In this document: in pieces, positions 14,028 to 25,595 of the stretch
How the letters are laid out: each line of letters begins with the position of its first letter
Position numbering within the stretch: position 1 is the first letter of the stretch
From: Dimorphilus gyrociliatus
Lineage: Eukaryota; Annelida; Polychaeta; Dinophilidae
Assembly: GCA_904063045.1 (NCBI GenBank)
Contig: CAJFCJ010000005.1
Span: 3,811,689-3,875,688, forward strand
DNA: 64,000 nucleotides
Reading direction: 5' to 3'
The notes under the pieces: generated by a model
The model's input: the letters and a program-made list of their open reading frames with translations, nothing else
Databases searched by the model: none
Told to the model about the DNA's origin: nothing
Program-made: the position numbers and the translations under genes

Positions 14028-16366
14028 CTACATCAACGCCCCTATTCCATCGCTACTAGCTCCTAGATAGAGATTCCAATAGAATATATTGAGTATTATA
14101 AAAGCCGTGGGGAAGAGAATTCTTGACACTTTATCGATCATGCTTACGGAATTTATACCATCTGAACTTCGAACTCTCATATGGCGATAAGATGAACTTG
14201 CAGTTAGACAATTATAAAATTTATAGCAGCAATTTTCTTTTCTCTTCCTCACTTGTGATTGGTTAACACAAGAGCCATTAAATTGCGCTGAATATTGCTT
14301 TGCTTTCGGTCTAAGGAAATAGCCTCTATTGTTACTATTATCCTGTAAGGGTCAATTAAAAATTGGTAACGGAGATATATAATGAAAAAACGATGAGGAA
14401 AAAGCTAAAAATAAAGAATGCCAAACGTTTTCAAAGCAAATTAGACTAATTGAATCTGTAGGAGAACGTGTACCTTTTCTTCCATTGAAAATCTAATATC
14501 AGTTGAATCTTCATCATCATTTTCGGCTAGATAGTCATCTTCCATATCTGACTCGAAGAAAACTTCACCACTTCCATGCTTTGTAAAAAAATGGACGCTT
14601 GCGAATTGTATAATAGCCGCTAATACGAAGGCGAAGCACATATTAACGAAATAGTCTAAAGCAGTTGAATATGAAACCTGTATGAATGGAATTAAAGTTT
14701 GAAAGTTGATCTAGAAGAACTTTTATATATATACAGTATATATATAAGTAATTTAATTTGGAACCTTTGGGAGATCATCCCGGTTATCGACTCCAACAAA
14801 AACCATGGTTAAAACCGTAGTTATACCTGTAGATAACGAAAGAAGAAAGAGATGAAAAGAGATATTTAGAATAAATATTATCTTTTAGGAAAGGATAACT
14901 AAAAGCAACTCTAATTTTTTCCGATCTACTCATTTAGTATAATATCATCTTTAAATTACTATTGTAATTTTATGTATTATCTACGATATTAGGTGTATAC
15001 AAAAAAAAAATATATATATATATAGACATATGCATATATATACAGTATATAATATACTATATATTTATATATATTTAATTACCTAACGTCATCCTGTCGG
15101 CTGTTGCTTCTCTGTTTATCCAAAAGGCAACCCAGGATAATATAACAAGAAGGGAACACGGAACATAAACGTTGATTAGAAAATAGCCCATGTGTCGTTT
15201 TAGCGTAAAAGTTACGTGGAGTAATGAAAATTGGCCTATTTCAAAGAAAATAACGAAAATCACTGAATTATGGTGACGGGAGGGAGAAATCGTTTACCTC
15301 TTGCGTGTGAAATTGTTCGATTTCCTTGTGGAAAGTCGATAAGATCAAACTGGGATAAAGTCATATCGGAAGCCATCTTGATCGAACTGCCCGCACCGTA
15401 GGTCCAAACGTACAAGACATCGGAAGTATCATAACCGTGACTGGCCAACCGTAGAGGGCAATTTTGCGTATCCATGGGAAAATTCTCCAGATGCATAGGG
15501 CACGTAGCCTTGATAGTTAACCTGTTATCAGTATATTAAGACCAGTCTAAGGAAAACATCTCTAAACTAATTCCCCAAAGAGTAAACGAATATATGGGTG
15601 GAATAGAATAGTTAGGAGTTTTTTTCAATTTAAATTGGAAAAAGTAGGAATACCTCATAGAATACAGAATTCTACCATCCTTATTGACCCTTAATAATTT
15701 ATTCGGAGAGGTCACTGTGTGTAAATAGGATTGTTTTCCATTTAAAAAATGTGTATCCGGTTTCCAAATCTTCTCTAAAAATGTAATACTGACACGAAGC
15801 GTTTCTATTTCACCAGAATCGAACTGCAGTCTCTTATCAACCCAACTTTGACGAAAGTAGCAATCCATTTGATATGCCATATCTCTTTCGGAGACTGGAC
15901 CCATACTTCTTACGTTTAGATTAACATCGACTAGAGTTGGAGAACCTATAGATAGAAATTGATACCTTCTCAAAATGCACTTGAGTATTCTTAAGATTTG
16001 GGCATAAGAAAAAGGAGAGTAAAGAAATGAGGATTTTTAGTTAATCATAATGATAATTCTAGTAATTAATCAAAAAAATATGAAAAGAAAGGATAAACCA
16101 TAAGGATCAATTTTAATTTAAAGGAACTTTAGAGAAAAGATAAATATTTCTAAATGCTTCAATTTAAACTATTAAAGGTTAAATTTAATTTAAAAGGTTT
16201 GTTAATCACCTCCAAATCCAGGTCTCAATCTTTTATCATATCCCCGTAAGAGTTTGTTTAATAGTTGAGTAGTGTTCTGGACGATTTCTTCTCGGCTAGA
16301 GGTATTATTCTTAGAAAGTGCCGAACTGAAAAAATTTGTTGTGAAAAGGATAAGTAGAAGAATCAT
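14028..16366 (-). CDS. Grd: GRD-like GABA-A receptor subunit (Cys-loop)
   Basis: Seven exons (minus strand): 16210-16366, 15654-15945, 15298-15521, 15083-15235, 14765-14826, 14474-14677, 14028-14342. Total 1407 nt, 468 aa, all phases consistent. The protein starts with a signal peptide (MILLLILFTTNFFSSALS), then the N-terminal helix ending GYDKRLRPGFGG typical of GABA-A subunits. The Cys-loop is CPMHLENFPMDTQNC. Loop C has no extra cysteine pair, unlike glycine/GluCl receptors. M1 is GYFLINVYVPCSLLVILSW. The M1-M2 linker reads NREATADRMTLG and M2 continues ITTVLTMVFVG, followed by DLPKVSYSTALDYF, which is the signature of insect GRD and related alpha-like subunits. The M3-M4 loop contains an acidic run and a basic Cys-rich stretch; M4 is near the C-terminus. 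The -2'/-1'/0' residues are A-D-R rather than P-A-R, which bears on ion selectivity (see findings). Confidence 0.93.
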
Positions 16367-18315
16367 TGTTTATTAAAAAATTTCAGTAGTTGAGAAGATA
16401 ATCCGCTTTTTGTTTTGTAGTAGAAAATAAATAATTTTTTATCAAATGAAATGAAAGTACGATTTTGTTGCACAAATAAAATTAATGTATTCTTCTTATT
16501 TTCTTCTATCTCCTTTCCACTCTCTCTCGCTTTTGTGTATGTGTGTCTCGCTCGCTCATTCGTTTACTCGTTCGTCCGTTCTTCAGTTTCGCTGCCTTTC
16601 TTGTTTTCTCATTCTTCTATCTATATTTATGTCCTTCCTACTATCTTTCTCTCTCCCTCTCTCTTTCTGGAATAAGAACTGTCTTGCTTTTCACTTTTAA
16701 TGTTGAAATAAAACAGTTCTTGTGACCTCTTGTTTTTAACCTCACAGCTCAAAAGTACGTTTCATAACAAACAACTTTCGATCAACTTAATTCCAGATGG
16801 CGCCTACGTTTTAAATTGTTTGCATAATATTGCTTTCCAGTAGGAGATGAAAAATATTTTCACCAATAGAATTTGATTCGGATTTAACAATAAAACGGTT
16901 TAATATTGCGCAATCCTAAAACCTCTCGTTCTTTGATAAAGCTAAGTTAAGTTAAGTTTACAAGTTCCACGTACAATTCGAAACTGATTACGCGATTGAG
17001 TTAGCTCAAATAAAATCATTAGGATCAAATCAATTAGTAGTTTAGTCGTTTTATTTTATTAGTAAATTATTCATTAAAGCATTTTTTTACCCAAAAAAGA
17101 CTTTTCCTGAACACGGAGACGGCAGATGGCGTTTTATTATTGTAGCTTGAATGATTCTTAAACTGTTCATAAACAAATTAAAATAAGAGTTAATTAAAAC
17201 AAAGCTGGATAATCTTATTTATCATATTAATAAGCTGTATATTAAAGGAATCAAAGAAATGTTGATGTCTCTAAAAGGACGTTAACGAATGTGTTGACGT
17301 CATAAAGGGAAATAAGATATTAAATATCCATTTGTCTTTTTTACCTGTCTTCGCTCACATATTTATAATCTTTCTATCTATTCCCATAGATAATAATACT
17401 CATTCTAAACTCTTTAAGACAGACTTTCCTACTCTGCCTTCAGCCCTTCCTCATTCTCTCTCTCTCTTTTTTCTCTAGACTTTTATCTTTCTTTATCTTT
17501 ATCTCTTTCTCCTTTAAGTACTAGAGATGTTTCAAATATATCCAAAAAAAAGGGTTCGACTCTACCATTAATAATGAAAATATAGAACAAGGAAAGCGAA
17601 GAAAATAATATAATTAATTTATTCTAATTTAAATAATTGAATCTTATGAATATTCACAAACTTGAAACATAATTATATACTGTATATATCATCAATTTGT
17701 ATTTAAATATATATATATATATATATATATATTGATATATATACTTCTTTTGCTGACTTCTTTTTCTTTTAAAAAAAAAATGAAAAGTAGGTTACAAATT
17801 TTTCAACTGTGATATATTTAAAAAAAAAAGACTTTTTGACCCTATTAAGTTCTTATTTTTTACTAGATAAAGATAATTCGTAAATGTATTATAGATGATA
17901 ATCACTTATAAGTAGATTATAAGAGTTAGCCACTTTTTTGCACAGCTTTAGTACGAAATCAAACATTAAGAAAATTATTTTAATTTTTTTTTATAAAAAA
18001 AAAATAGGAAATAAATGAAATTCGTACCTTATTAAAATAATGGCAAGGCTAAAATAAACAAGTAAGCACTTTACTCTCAGGTAGCACATTACCAATTTAT
18101 GCAGACACAATGAATTCGACTGCAGACTCTTATAAACACTGGCGCGACCTGTAAAATTCTTAACACTGCAAAACTTTTTTCAGTCTCTTCCTAAGATTAA
18201 AACCAGACTGACTTAGCCTAAAGGAATCATTTTTTTCTTTCTTAAATACTTTCCGACAAACTCTTTGGCGAAAGAAAAGATTATTTGTAGTTTCTAATAA
18301 TCTAACTTTAATTAT

Positions 18316-18331
18316 TAATACCCGGGTATTA
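18316..18331. repeat. 16-bp perfect palindrome TAATACCCGGGTATTA
   Basis: Perfect inverted repeat with a CCCGGG centre in AT-rich DNA. No neighbouring gene explains it. Confidence 0.6.
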
Positions 18332-18575
18332 GTAGTATTAATACAGTTTCTATAAAAGTTGTTTTTTTAAAAAAAAAATGTAAATAATTGTTTCTCTTTA
18401 ACAGAATAAAGTCTATATAATGTCCACAAAGCTCCTTTAATTTTCCCTTCTTCGATTATTTGTAATACCTTAATAATGAATAGTGTAACGCTTATATCTG
18501 AATGGAAAATTACCCTGTAGTTACTATATATAGTCTAAATATAAAGGGAGGGAGAGAAAGAAAGATAGATAGATC

Positions 18576-18610
<35 letters not shown>
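18576..18610. repeat. (GA)n microsatellite
   Basis: About 17 uninterrupted GA units. Confidence 0.95.
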
Positions 18611-18611
<1 letters not shown>

Positions 18612-20880
18612 AAATCTGACGCTAACACGGTATAAACAAAGCCTATTGACCATTACACCAATCTCAGATAATGTGGAAACTGTGGCCTAAATAGCGTAAA
18701 TCTAGACAAGCTAATTTTCTTTTCTCAGCATTAACTAATGTAGAAATGAAGAGTATTACAATATCAGTAAGATAAAGTATATAGAATATGGATATACAGA
18801 AGGAACATAACAGCGTACTGCCCAGAAAAAAATGTAATCTTGTAATCCTGTTAATGTTAATGATATGAGTAGTTTTTGCACCTTCGAGCGAAGGACGATA
18901 CTTTCTTAAAATATGAAAGCCTCTGATGAATTTAGATTTTTCTTTTCTTCCATCTACTTTACGTCGAGGTTCCTATCATGTTTTCTTAAATACTTGACCA
19001 ATCTAAATTTATGTATACAGTACATATACTGTATATATATTTATTTATTCTCTTGCTATATAAAGAGCAGAAGGGAGATAGGATTGAAAATTGGATTTAG
19101 CTGATAAAATGGCTACGTTTTTAGCCTATTAAAATGTGAGAGAAATTTTTTATAATCACTGAGAATGGTTGTTGTAAAATTTTCCTCATAACACATATTC
19201 TATAATCCATTGTTCTCTTGCTAAATATTGTTTAGTGAAGCCTTTCAAAACTCTTGAAAACATTCATTTCTTCTCATTCCTTCTCAAAAAAAAGGACATT
19301 TAATTAGAGATGTAATTATACTCAAAAAATAGGATGACTTTGAAGACTATTTAGGAAGATTTGAATTAAAAAAAAATACTAAAAGAAGGAAAGAAGAAAA
19401 GAGAATAGTAAAACTAAATAAAATATAAAAAACAGAGATTTTCTTTTTTCTACAAAGGTGTACATATGCTATTATAATAATTTTGTGACAAAGTCTTTTT
19501 ACACTAATACACTTTCAGCACGAAATGTCGATTACTTTGGCAGTTATACGATAAGAAAACTCATAGTTTTAGCTTCTTAGTTCTGTAATTATAAGACTTC
19601 TAATTAGTCTAAAAATAAATTATTAATAATTTAAAGAATTTTTGATATATACAGTATATAAATTAATTATGTAGAGAATTTTGGAGATATTTCTACCGTT
19701 ATTGTCTGAAATATAATTATCAGCTCTTATTAACACCATTCTACTTTTCTTGTTATTTTTTACCAGTTTTTTAATGTCCTAAACTAATGACATAGTTACA
19801 TTTGTAATAAAAATACTCTCTGATAGATGGCATTACAAACTGGAAATTTTTTGCAGTACTTTAAATTTCACTGTTGGATGACATTTTTGAAATGATATTA
19901 AAAAGGATTATGAAAGGAAACCCTTTAACTATGACAACCGATCATTTCTTATGAAAATCCTTTTATATTTCCTTATTAAAATGGTTTTTGTCTGGCTTTC
20001 TCTCTCATTTGTCATTCGTATATCTTTTTCCTTCTTTTCCTCTCTCTCTCTCTCTAGCCTGCTGTCTTATTCTTCTGTCATTAGTATATTAATTGCTTAA
20101 CCAAGCAGAAAATTAAAAAAAAGAGTAAAGCTGATTCGATCGATTATATATTTATGTTCGAACATTTGTGTAATTGCCGTAAGGCGCTTGATAAAGGTCG
20201 TTCTTCGTTTATTTCACCTTCGACAGATTCTCAAGGGATAGGTTGGCTGATGGAAACATAAAAACACATTAGGCAACAAACTAAAATTCAATTTACCTTA
20301 CTAATAATTTATTTATGAATAACTTGATATACGTTCAAAAACCAGAGAGCAGAATAAAGTTAGCAAGCTTTGTACCTAATAGACAGTTTCTCACCTATCC
20401 TGTTAAAGAAATTAAGTGTGACGCTTGCTTGACATTTTCTTTGTAATGTGAGACAGCCAACGATTAAAGGGGGATTGTTGACATTGCTCTACATAATCCT
20501 AAAAGGATTTTACGAGGAACTTGGGAAATTTTTGGCCTTCGCAATTTATCATTTCTCTTTCTGTCGACGGGAGTGAAACAGATAGAGAAATGGATTAAGA
20601 GAAAGAATGAAAGAGAATAAGAGAAAGAGAGAGTAGAGGAAAAATACAATATAAACAAATAAACAATTAAACTTGGTGTCATTTCAAGGTTGTATTTATT
20701 CAATTGTTTATTATTAGCAGACTATATTTTTTTTTAACTCCTGCATCTTCAAATGACATTTGACTATTTGAATATAATATTATAAAGTATATATGAATAT
20801 ATCACTGAATAGCAAAAAGAGCGATATTACAGAATTAAAAAATCATGAACATTAATTGTTATTTTAGATATGATGAAGCT

Positions 20881-21380
20881 TATTCTCACGACTTTAATAT
20901 TCTATGTAAGTTTAGTTATCCGAAACGCTAGTCACGAACGCTTGGAGCATAATTCAATTTCGTGACGCTGTAAGAAAGATGATCTGACCACACCCCCTGT
21001 AACCAAGGGGCGTTCTTGAACGGGGGGTTTGGTTCTTTAAATATTTATTGAATTTTAGTCGAATTATTTCATTACGTAATTGAATTTTTAGTATTATTTA
21101 GTTAAGAAATTAATAATAATTTTGCATCAGTTAGCATTAAAAAATAACAGTAAACTTTCAAAAGATGCTTGAACAGTTCATCCTTTGGGGAACGCCTTTA
21201 AGGTATATTCGTCACGATTTTCATCCCATGAAAATAGTGTATAAATAGGGTGCAACTACGTCAGTGTTTAAGAGCGAGCTGAACAGACCAGCTTCAAGAA
21301 GAAGAAAAAACATAAAGAAGGAGATGAAAATTGAAAACTTTACTTTGCTTCCTTATTCAAACTTGAAAAAAGAAACGGAT
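20881..21380 (+). promoter_or_regulatory. candidate promoter island with CACCC/GC boxes, dyads and TATA box
   Basis: A GC-richer island in an AT-rich gap. From left to right: TTCTCACG near 20883, the reverse complement of a Su(H)-type CGTGAGAA; CCACACCCCC at about 20988 (Sp/KLF-type CACCC box); the dyad CGTTCTTGAACG at 21011-21022 (an HSE-like TTCnnGAA core) flanked by AACCAA/TTGGTT; the inverted repeat ATTTTCAT-CCC-ATGAAAAT at 21217-21235; TATAAATA at 21240-21247; and an initiator-like TCAGTG at 21261. The TATA-to-initiator distance is slightly short. The order suggests a plus-strand promoter firing into the hairpin at 21378-21457. This is inference from motif layout only. Confidence 0.45.
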
Positions 21381-21457
21381 TGCGAAAGACAGGTTTCTCA
21401 AATCGAATGCTGAAAACCGATTCATTCGTTGTTGTAGAAACCTGCATTTCGTTCTCC
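21378..21457 (+). ncRNA. long imperfect hairpin, pre-miRNA-like
   Basis: Two arms pair over most of their length. The 5' elements are GGA (21378-21380), GCGAAA (21382-21387), CAGGTTTCT (21390-21398) and CGAATG (21404-21409). The 3' elements in mirror order are CATTCG (21423-21428), AGAAACCTG (21436-21444), TTTCGT (21447-21452) and TCC (21455-21457). The terminal loop is about 13 nt, and internal loops and bulges are small. Size, arm length and loop fit a microRNA precursor. I do not recognise a known mature sequence in either arm. It lies about 120 bp downstream of a TATA/initiator-like pair. A 29-codon open frame (ATG at about 21325) overlaps it but shows no coding character. It could instead be another structured RNA or chance pairing. 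Confidence 0.45.
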
Positions 21458-24400
21458 AACTTTCATCAAAATAAAAAATTTTTTAGGTTTAATTTTTTTT
21501 TAAAGAAACAAAATTTTTCTTAGGAAAGATACTTTCCTCTTTTAAAATGATAAATTTTCTCTTGTTTTCCTCAATTTTTCTGTCTTCTAATTGTATATAG
21601 AGTATAATAGCTGTACAAATCTCCATTTACTTTTTCTTTTTGTACACTTTTTTTAATTATTTCACTATTTCTATCTCTAAATACTTTTAGGAACGAAAAG
21701 AGAATCTGATAGGAAGAAGTGTATTTTTTTATATTAATAATAAAATATATAAGTTTAGATGCTTTTCAAAAGCAAAATAACGTCTAGAGGAAGAGGAAAA
21801 AACTATAGAGTTACTTAAACAAAAAGATAGGCTGATGGAATAGTTGACTGACAGCCAGAAAGAACAGAACAGAAGAGAAATATAATAAAAAATTAACAGA
21901 CTATTATACTACATATATCTGTAATAGAAACGAGTAAGAGACGAAGAAAGGTAGAGTCCATAAAACATTGCTCGTATTACCGAAAAAATCAGATGGGTCT
22001 TAATAATTTAATGGATTTTTTCTTTCTTTCATGATCTCCGTCCTTAGTTTCCCCTTTTGCTGAAAAAGAAACGTCCGTTGATAAGGTCAATTCTTAATTT
22101 ATTATTCATTAGCATTAATTACAGTTTATGAGTATTAAATATTTTCCCTAATAAATGTATTATACTGCTAATTAATTATAAATTAAGAAGTCTGTTCTTT
22201 AAATATCCGTAGTTTATAATTTATTATTGATAAATAGCTGGAAATTTGCAGACGAGTTTGCAGATTTTTCTCGTTATTCTTTAATTTTATAAGGTTGATA
22301 TTAAAACGTTTTCTGTCTATTTTTCGCACCTATTGAATATTTCTTGTTCTCTCTCATTCCATTTTTTCATTCTCTTTCTCTCTCTCTCTCTCCTTCTAGC
22401 TTTCTCACATTCAAGGTTTGCATATGCAATATTTCTCACTTAATACAAACAAAATTATCAGTAAAATACCAGACAGCTCCTATTACTTCCAATTGGTTTT
22501 CATTCTCAGACAAATATGTTTACGACATAAGTAAGGAAAATGAATATAACTGTAATAAGCCAGTTTATAACTCTATATAAAAAAAACATACAACAACTAT
22601 TTATTAAAAATGATCATCTCTTTAAGAAAAAACACAATGAACGACAATAAATATTGAACAAGCCATTTTCTTCCCAGACTTTTTAACAATGTTGACTTTA
22701 TTATTGATATAATCCAGACCTACTGCAATAATTAGACTTTGTAAGCCAATGCAGTAGCATAAAAAAAGAGACAAGATAAACAATTATGAGATTAGAAATC
22801 GTAAAAGATAAATTTCTGTTGAAATTATATTTTTCATCATAACGACTATTAATTCATCTATAGGATTGGTCTACTATAGAAAATAGGTTTATTTTTAGCG
22901 TTTTGTTTAAATTGAACTAGAAAATAAAAAACAAAATAGAATGTTATAGGCTTAAAGAAGTTAATTATAAAATAGCAAAGAGAAAAAACATGAAAATTCA
23001 AGCTGAAGTATCACATTTCAATTATGTTCTACTTTTAGATCTTGAATGTATTGTATGTAAAACAGGATTAAAGTTAAATACAAGTATTTAGTAGATAATC
23101 ATTATAAACAAACATACGAGTGTTTTTTTTTATATATCAATACAGTATAATCTTATAATTGAGTTAGTAATTAAGAAACATATGATTGAATAAAATCTAT
23201 GTGAATTGTAAAGATTTTCTTTTATCTCTTTACATCTCTTTTTCTTTAATTAGATAATAATAGATATGCTAATCTTATTATAAATGATAATTATGATTTA
23301 CTGTTTTCTCTTTCTCTTCTTCTTCTATTGTCATAACGTAAAAGATATATGAACTAATAAGTTGATATTTTACTTCAATTAGTATTAAATTCCTTCTTTA
23401 ATTAATATTATATTTCTTTCATTGTCTATTAAATAAAAAAAAACACCAGTTTTGATCTTTGTGAAAATTAAAACCTCCTTTTCTCTTTTATCTTTGTTCT
23501 CCTTCCCATTTCATATTCATTCCGACAGATGGCGTTCTAGCGCGATGCATTAACAAACTCTTTCAGTCTGATGTTAAAATACGTTAATTATGGTTTCATA
23601 GATATAAGCGAGTACTTGTATAGTTGGTATCAAATAAACGTAACGAAATAGCAGATAAGTAAAAGATACAGTTTCAAATAGTTAAAAAAGTTAAAAAATA
23701 TAGAGATTGTTCATAATTTAAGATAATTAATATGGAAAACCGGAAGTAAAAAGAGTAAACGAAAGAAGAATTTAAAGTTTTACAGGTAAAGATGGTTATT
23801 TAAGAAGTAAAAATCAATTTTTTTGTAAGATAGCCTCGTTTTGTTCGTTTTGATTAAGTAAAGAAAGAAAGAAAGAAAGAAAGAAAAGTTTAAAACGTCT
23901 GTTTGCATAACTTGTTTAAAGATTTGTTTAAGGATATAAAGATTTTATGAGTTACTCTTCAATTCAGTAAAGTTTAATGAATTTTCAATTTTGAACATAT
24001 TATATACAGTATATATACAGTATATATATATATAATGTACATAGTATTTGAATTAATCATTATTTAAAAATTGTCTATTAGCAAGTTTTTCAATATCTAT
24101 AGATTACCGCACAAGTTATATTTATGCAGAAGATACAAAGTAATAACTTACGATTAGGATACCTACCATACTAAAACAATAACATTTCTAGATATCCAGT
24201 CTATGGTACATATATATATATATATTTAAATGTGTTAAATGAAACTATAACTCTCACTAATGCAAGATAATTTAGTTTCTACTCGCTCTTTTGTTAATTT
24301 AATTTTTACCAGTTTTCATTATTGACCAAACTAAAACCAATTAATTAATTGAAATATTTTTTTCTATATATTGCATGACATACATATATACAGTATATAT

Positions 24401-24935
24401 ATACTTGCATAACTAGACCTACAACTTTACTGACACTATATTATGTAATGTAAATAAATTGTGAAGACCTCATGCCAAGAGTTTAGTAAGCAAACGGAAA
24501 GAGACTCTATAACGGTCATAAAGCCGTATGTAGTTATTTATTTAATATTAATTAGGAGGGGTGGAAGTAAGGCTAGAATTCATAAGAATTCATGACAAGT
24601 CCTCGTCTTTGACATCATTGTCTGCAGGTCTTTACGTAAGGCCAAATTCTTTAAGTTTTTGTATACAGTCTCTTCAAAGTCACACGTAATTTGATTTAAA
24701 AAAAATATGAAATCTTTTCTGTTTATCTTATCGCTAAGGTCTCAAGAGGCCACTTCTAAGCCGATTAAGCAAGTATATATTTAAAGCGACGCTAGGCGGC
24801 ATAATTTTTCCATAACCCAACGGATGCTCACCTTGTCGATTACGTAATTGCTTAAGGGATAAATTTTTAAAGGGAGAAGAGAAAAGGATTAAAGGAAGAA
24901 GATAGATTGTCCAAAGTTTGGACGACGTTTCGATA
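21458..24935. other. gene-poor AT-rich interval
   Basis: No exon was supportable. It contains (AT)n tracts, tandem TATACAGTATA cores at 24003-24024 and another at 24387, an (AAAG)n tract at about 23860-23887, and an AGATGGCG site at 23527. The last 400 bp lie upstream of the small MGC-type gene and include a TATATATTTAA stretch near 24772. Confidence 0.55.
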
Positions 24936-25343
24936 ATGGGATGCTCCTCTTCGAAAACACCCGATGTTGTGTCTATCCAACGTCAGCAGACGCCTATTAG
25001 AGATGCCGGTCTTCTCACGCCTAGAAGTATAAATATTACTGGCGCCGTCGAGTGGCAGGGCAACGTGTTAGCAAATAATGAAAAAACATGTACTCATTCT
25101 ATTCAATACTCTTCCACAACTTCGTTTTCAGAGCGTCAAACTAGCGACTATGGGAGTGGAAAACCCCACTCTTCAGACAATGAATCTTCAATATGCGACG
25201 ATACAGCAAGCTTAGGAACGTCGCTAGAAGATTTCGGGTGTGACGAAGAACTAGAAGAGTTAATGAGGGCAAATCTCTTAAAAACCAGGCCAGGAGCAGC
25301 TAAGCGCCAGCGTTCATTTGAACTAACCAATAAACTTGAATAA
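24936..25343 (+). CDS. small MGC-start protein, probably N-myristoylated/palmitoylated
   Basis: A single open frame of 135 aa that starts MGCSSSKTPDVV. I chose the ATG at 24936 because an in-frame TAG lies just upstream and because Gly2, Cys3 and Ser residues at 4-6 form a classical N-myristoylation site with a likely palmitoyl-Cys. The rest is hydrophilic and Ser/Thr-rich (residues about 60-90), then an acidic helix (ELEELMRANLLK) and a basic tail with KRQRSFEL, a possible kinase site. No folded domain is recognised. It is convergent with SETD6; the two stop codons are about 250 bp apart. The first exon of a larger gene is unlikely because the frame closes with its own stop. It is probably a membrane-tethered signalling or adaptor protein, but this is inference from the N-terminus. 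Confidence 0.6.
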   Translation: MGCSSSKTPDVVSIQRQQTPIRDAGLLTPRSINITGAVEWQGNVLANNEKTCTHSIQYSSTTSFSERQTSDYGSGKPHSSDNESSICDDTASLGTSLEDFGCDEELEELMRANLLKTRPGAAKRQRSFELTNKLE

Positions 25344-25595
25344 AGCGATACAAAACTAATAATATATAGGACATTTTAGAAGTTTGAAGAAATGATGATT
25401 GATAATATTATTTTCTAAAAAGTTTGCTTTGTATTAAAGAGATATTAAAATGCTGACATTTTACTCGTACAGTATTGTATAATACCATAACTACAGTTAT
25501 ATACAACTATACATCGACTATCATATATTTTAATATCGAACCTCTCTCAATTAAAGTATATTTTTAATCAGTAAACAGTAAACTGTTTTATCAGA

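Larger units (their letters stand above)
16367..20880. other. gene-poor AT-rich interval upstream of GRD-like gene
   Basis: No gene could be supported. It contains CT-rich stretches (16490-16680, 17450-17520), AGATGGCG sites at 16795 and 17124 within 800 bp of the GRD start codon, an (AT)n tract at about 17707-17732, a 16-bp perfect palindrome at 18316 and a (GA)n tract at 18576. Open frames here are short and of low complexity. Confidence 0.6.
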
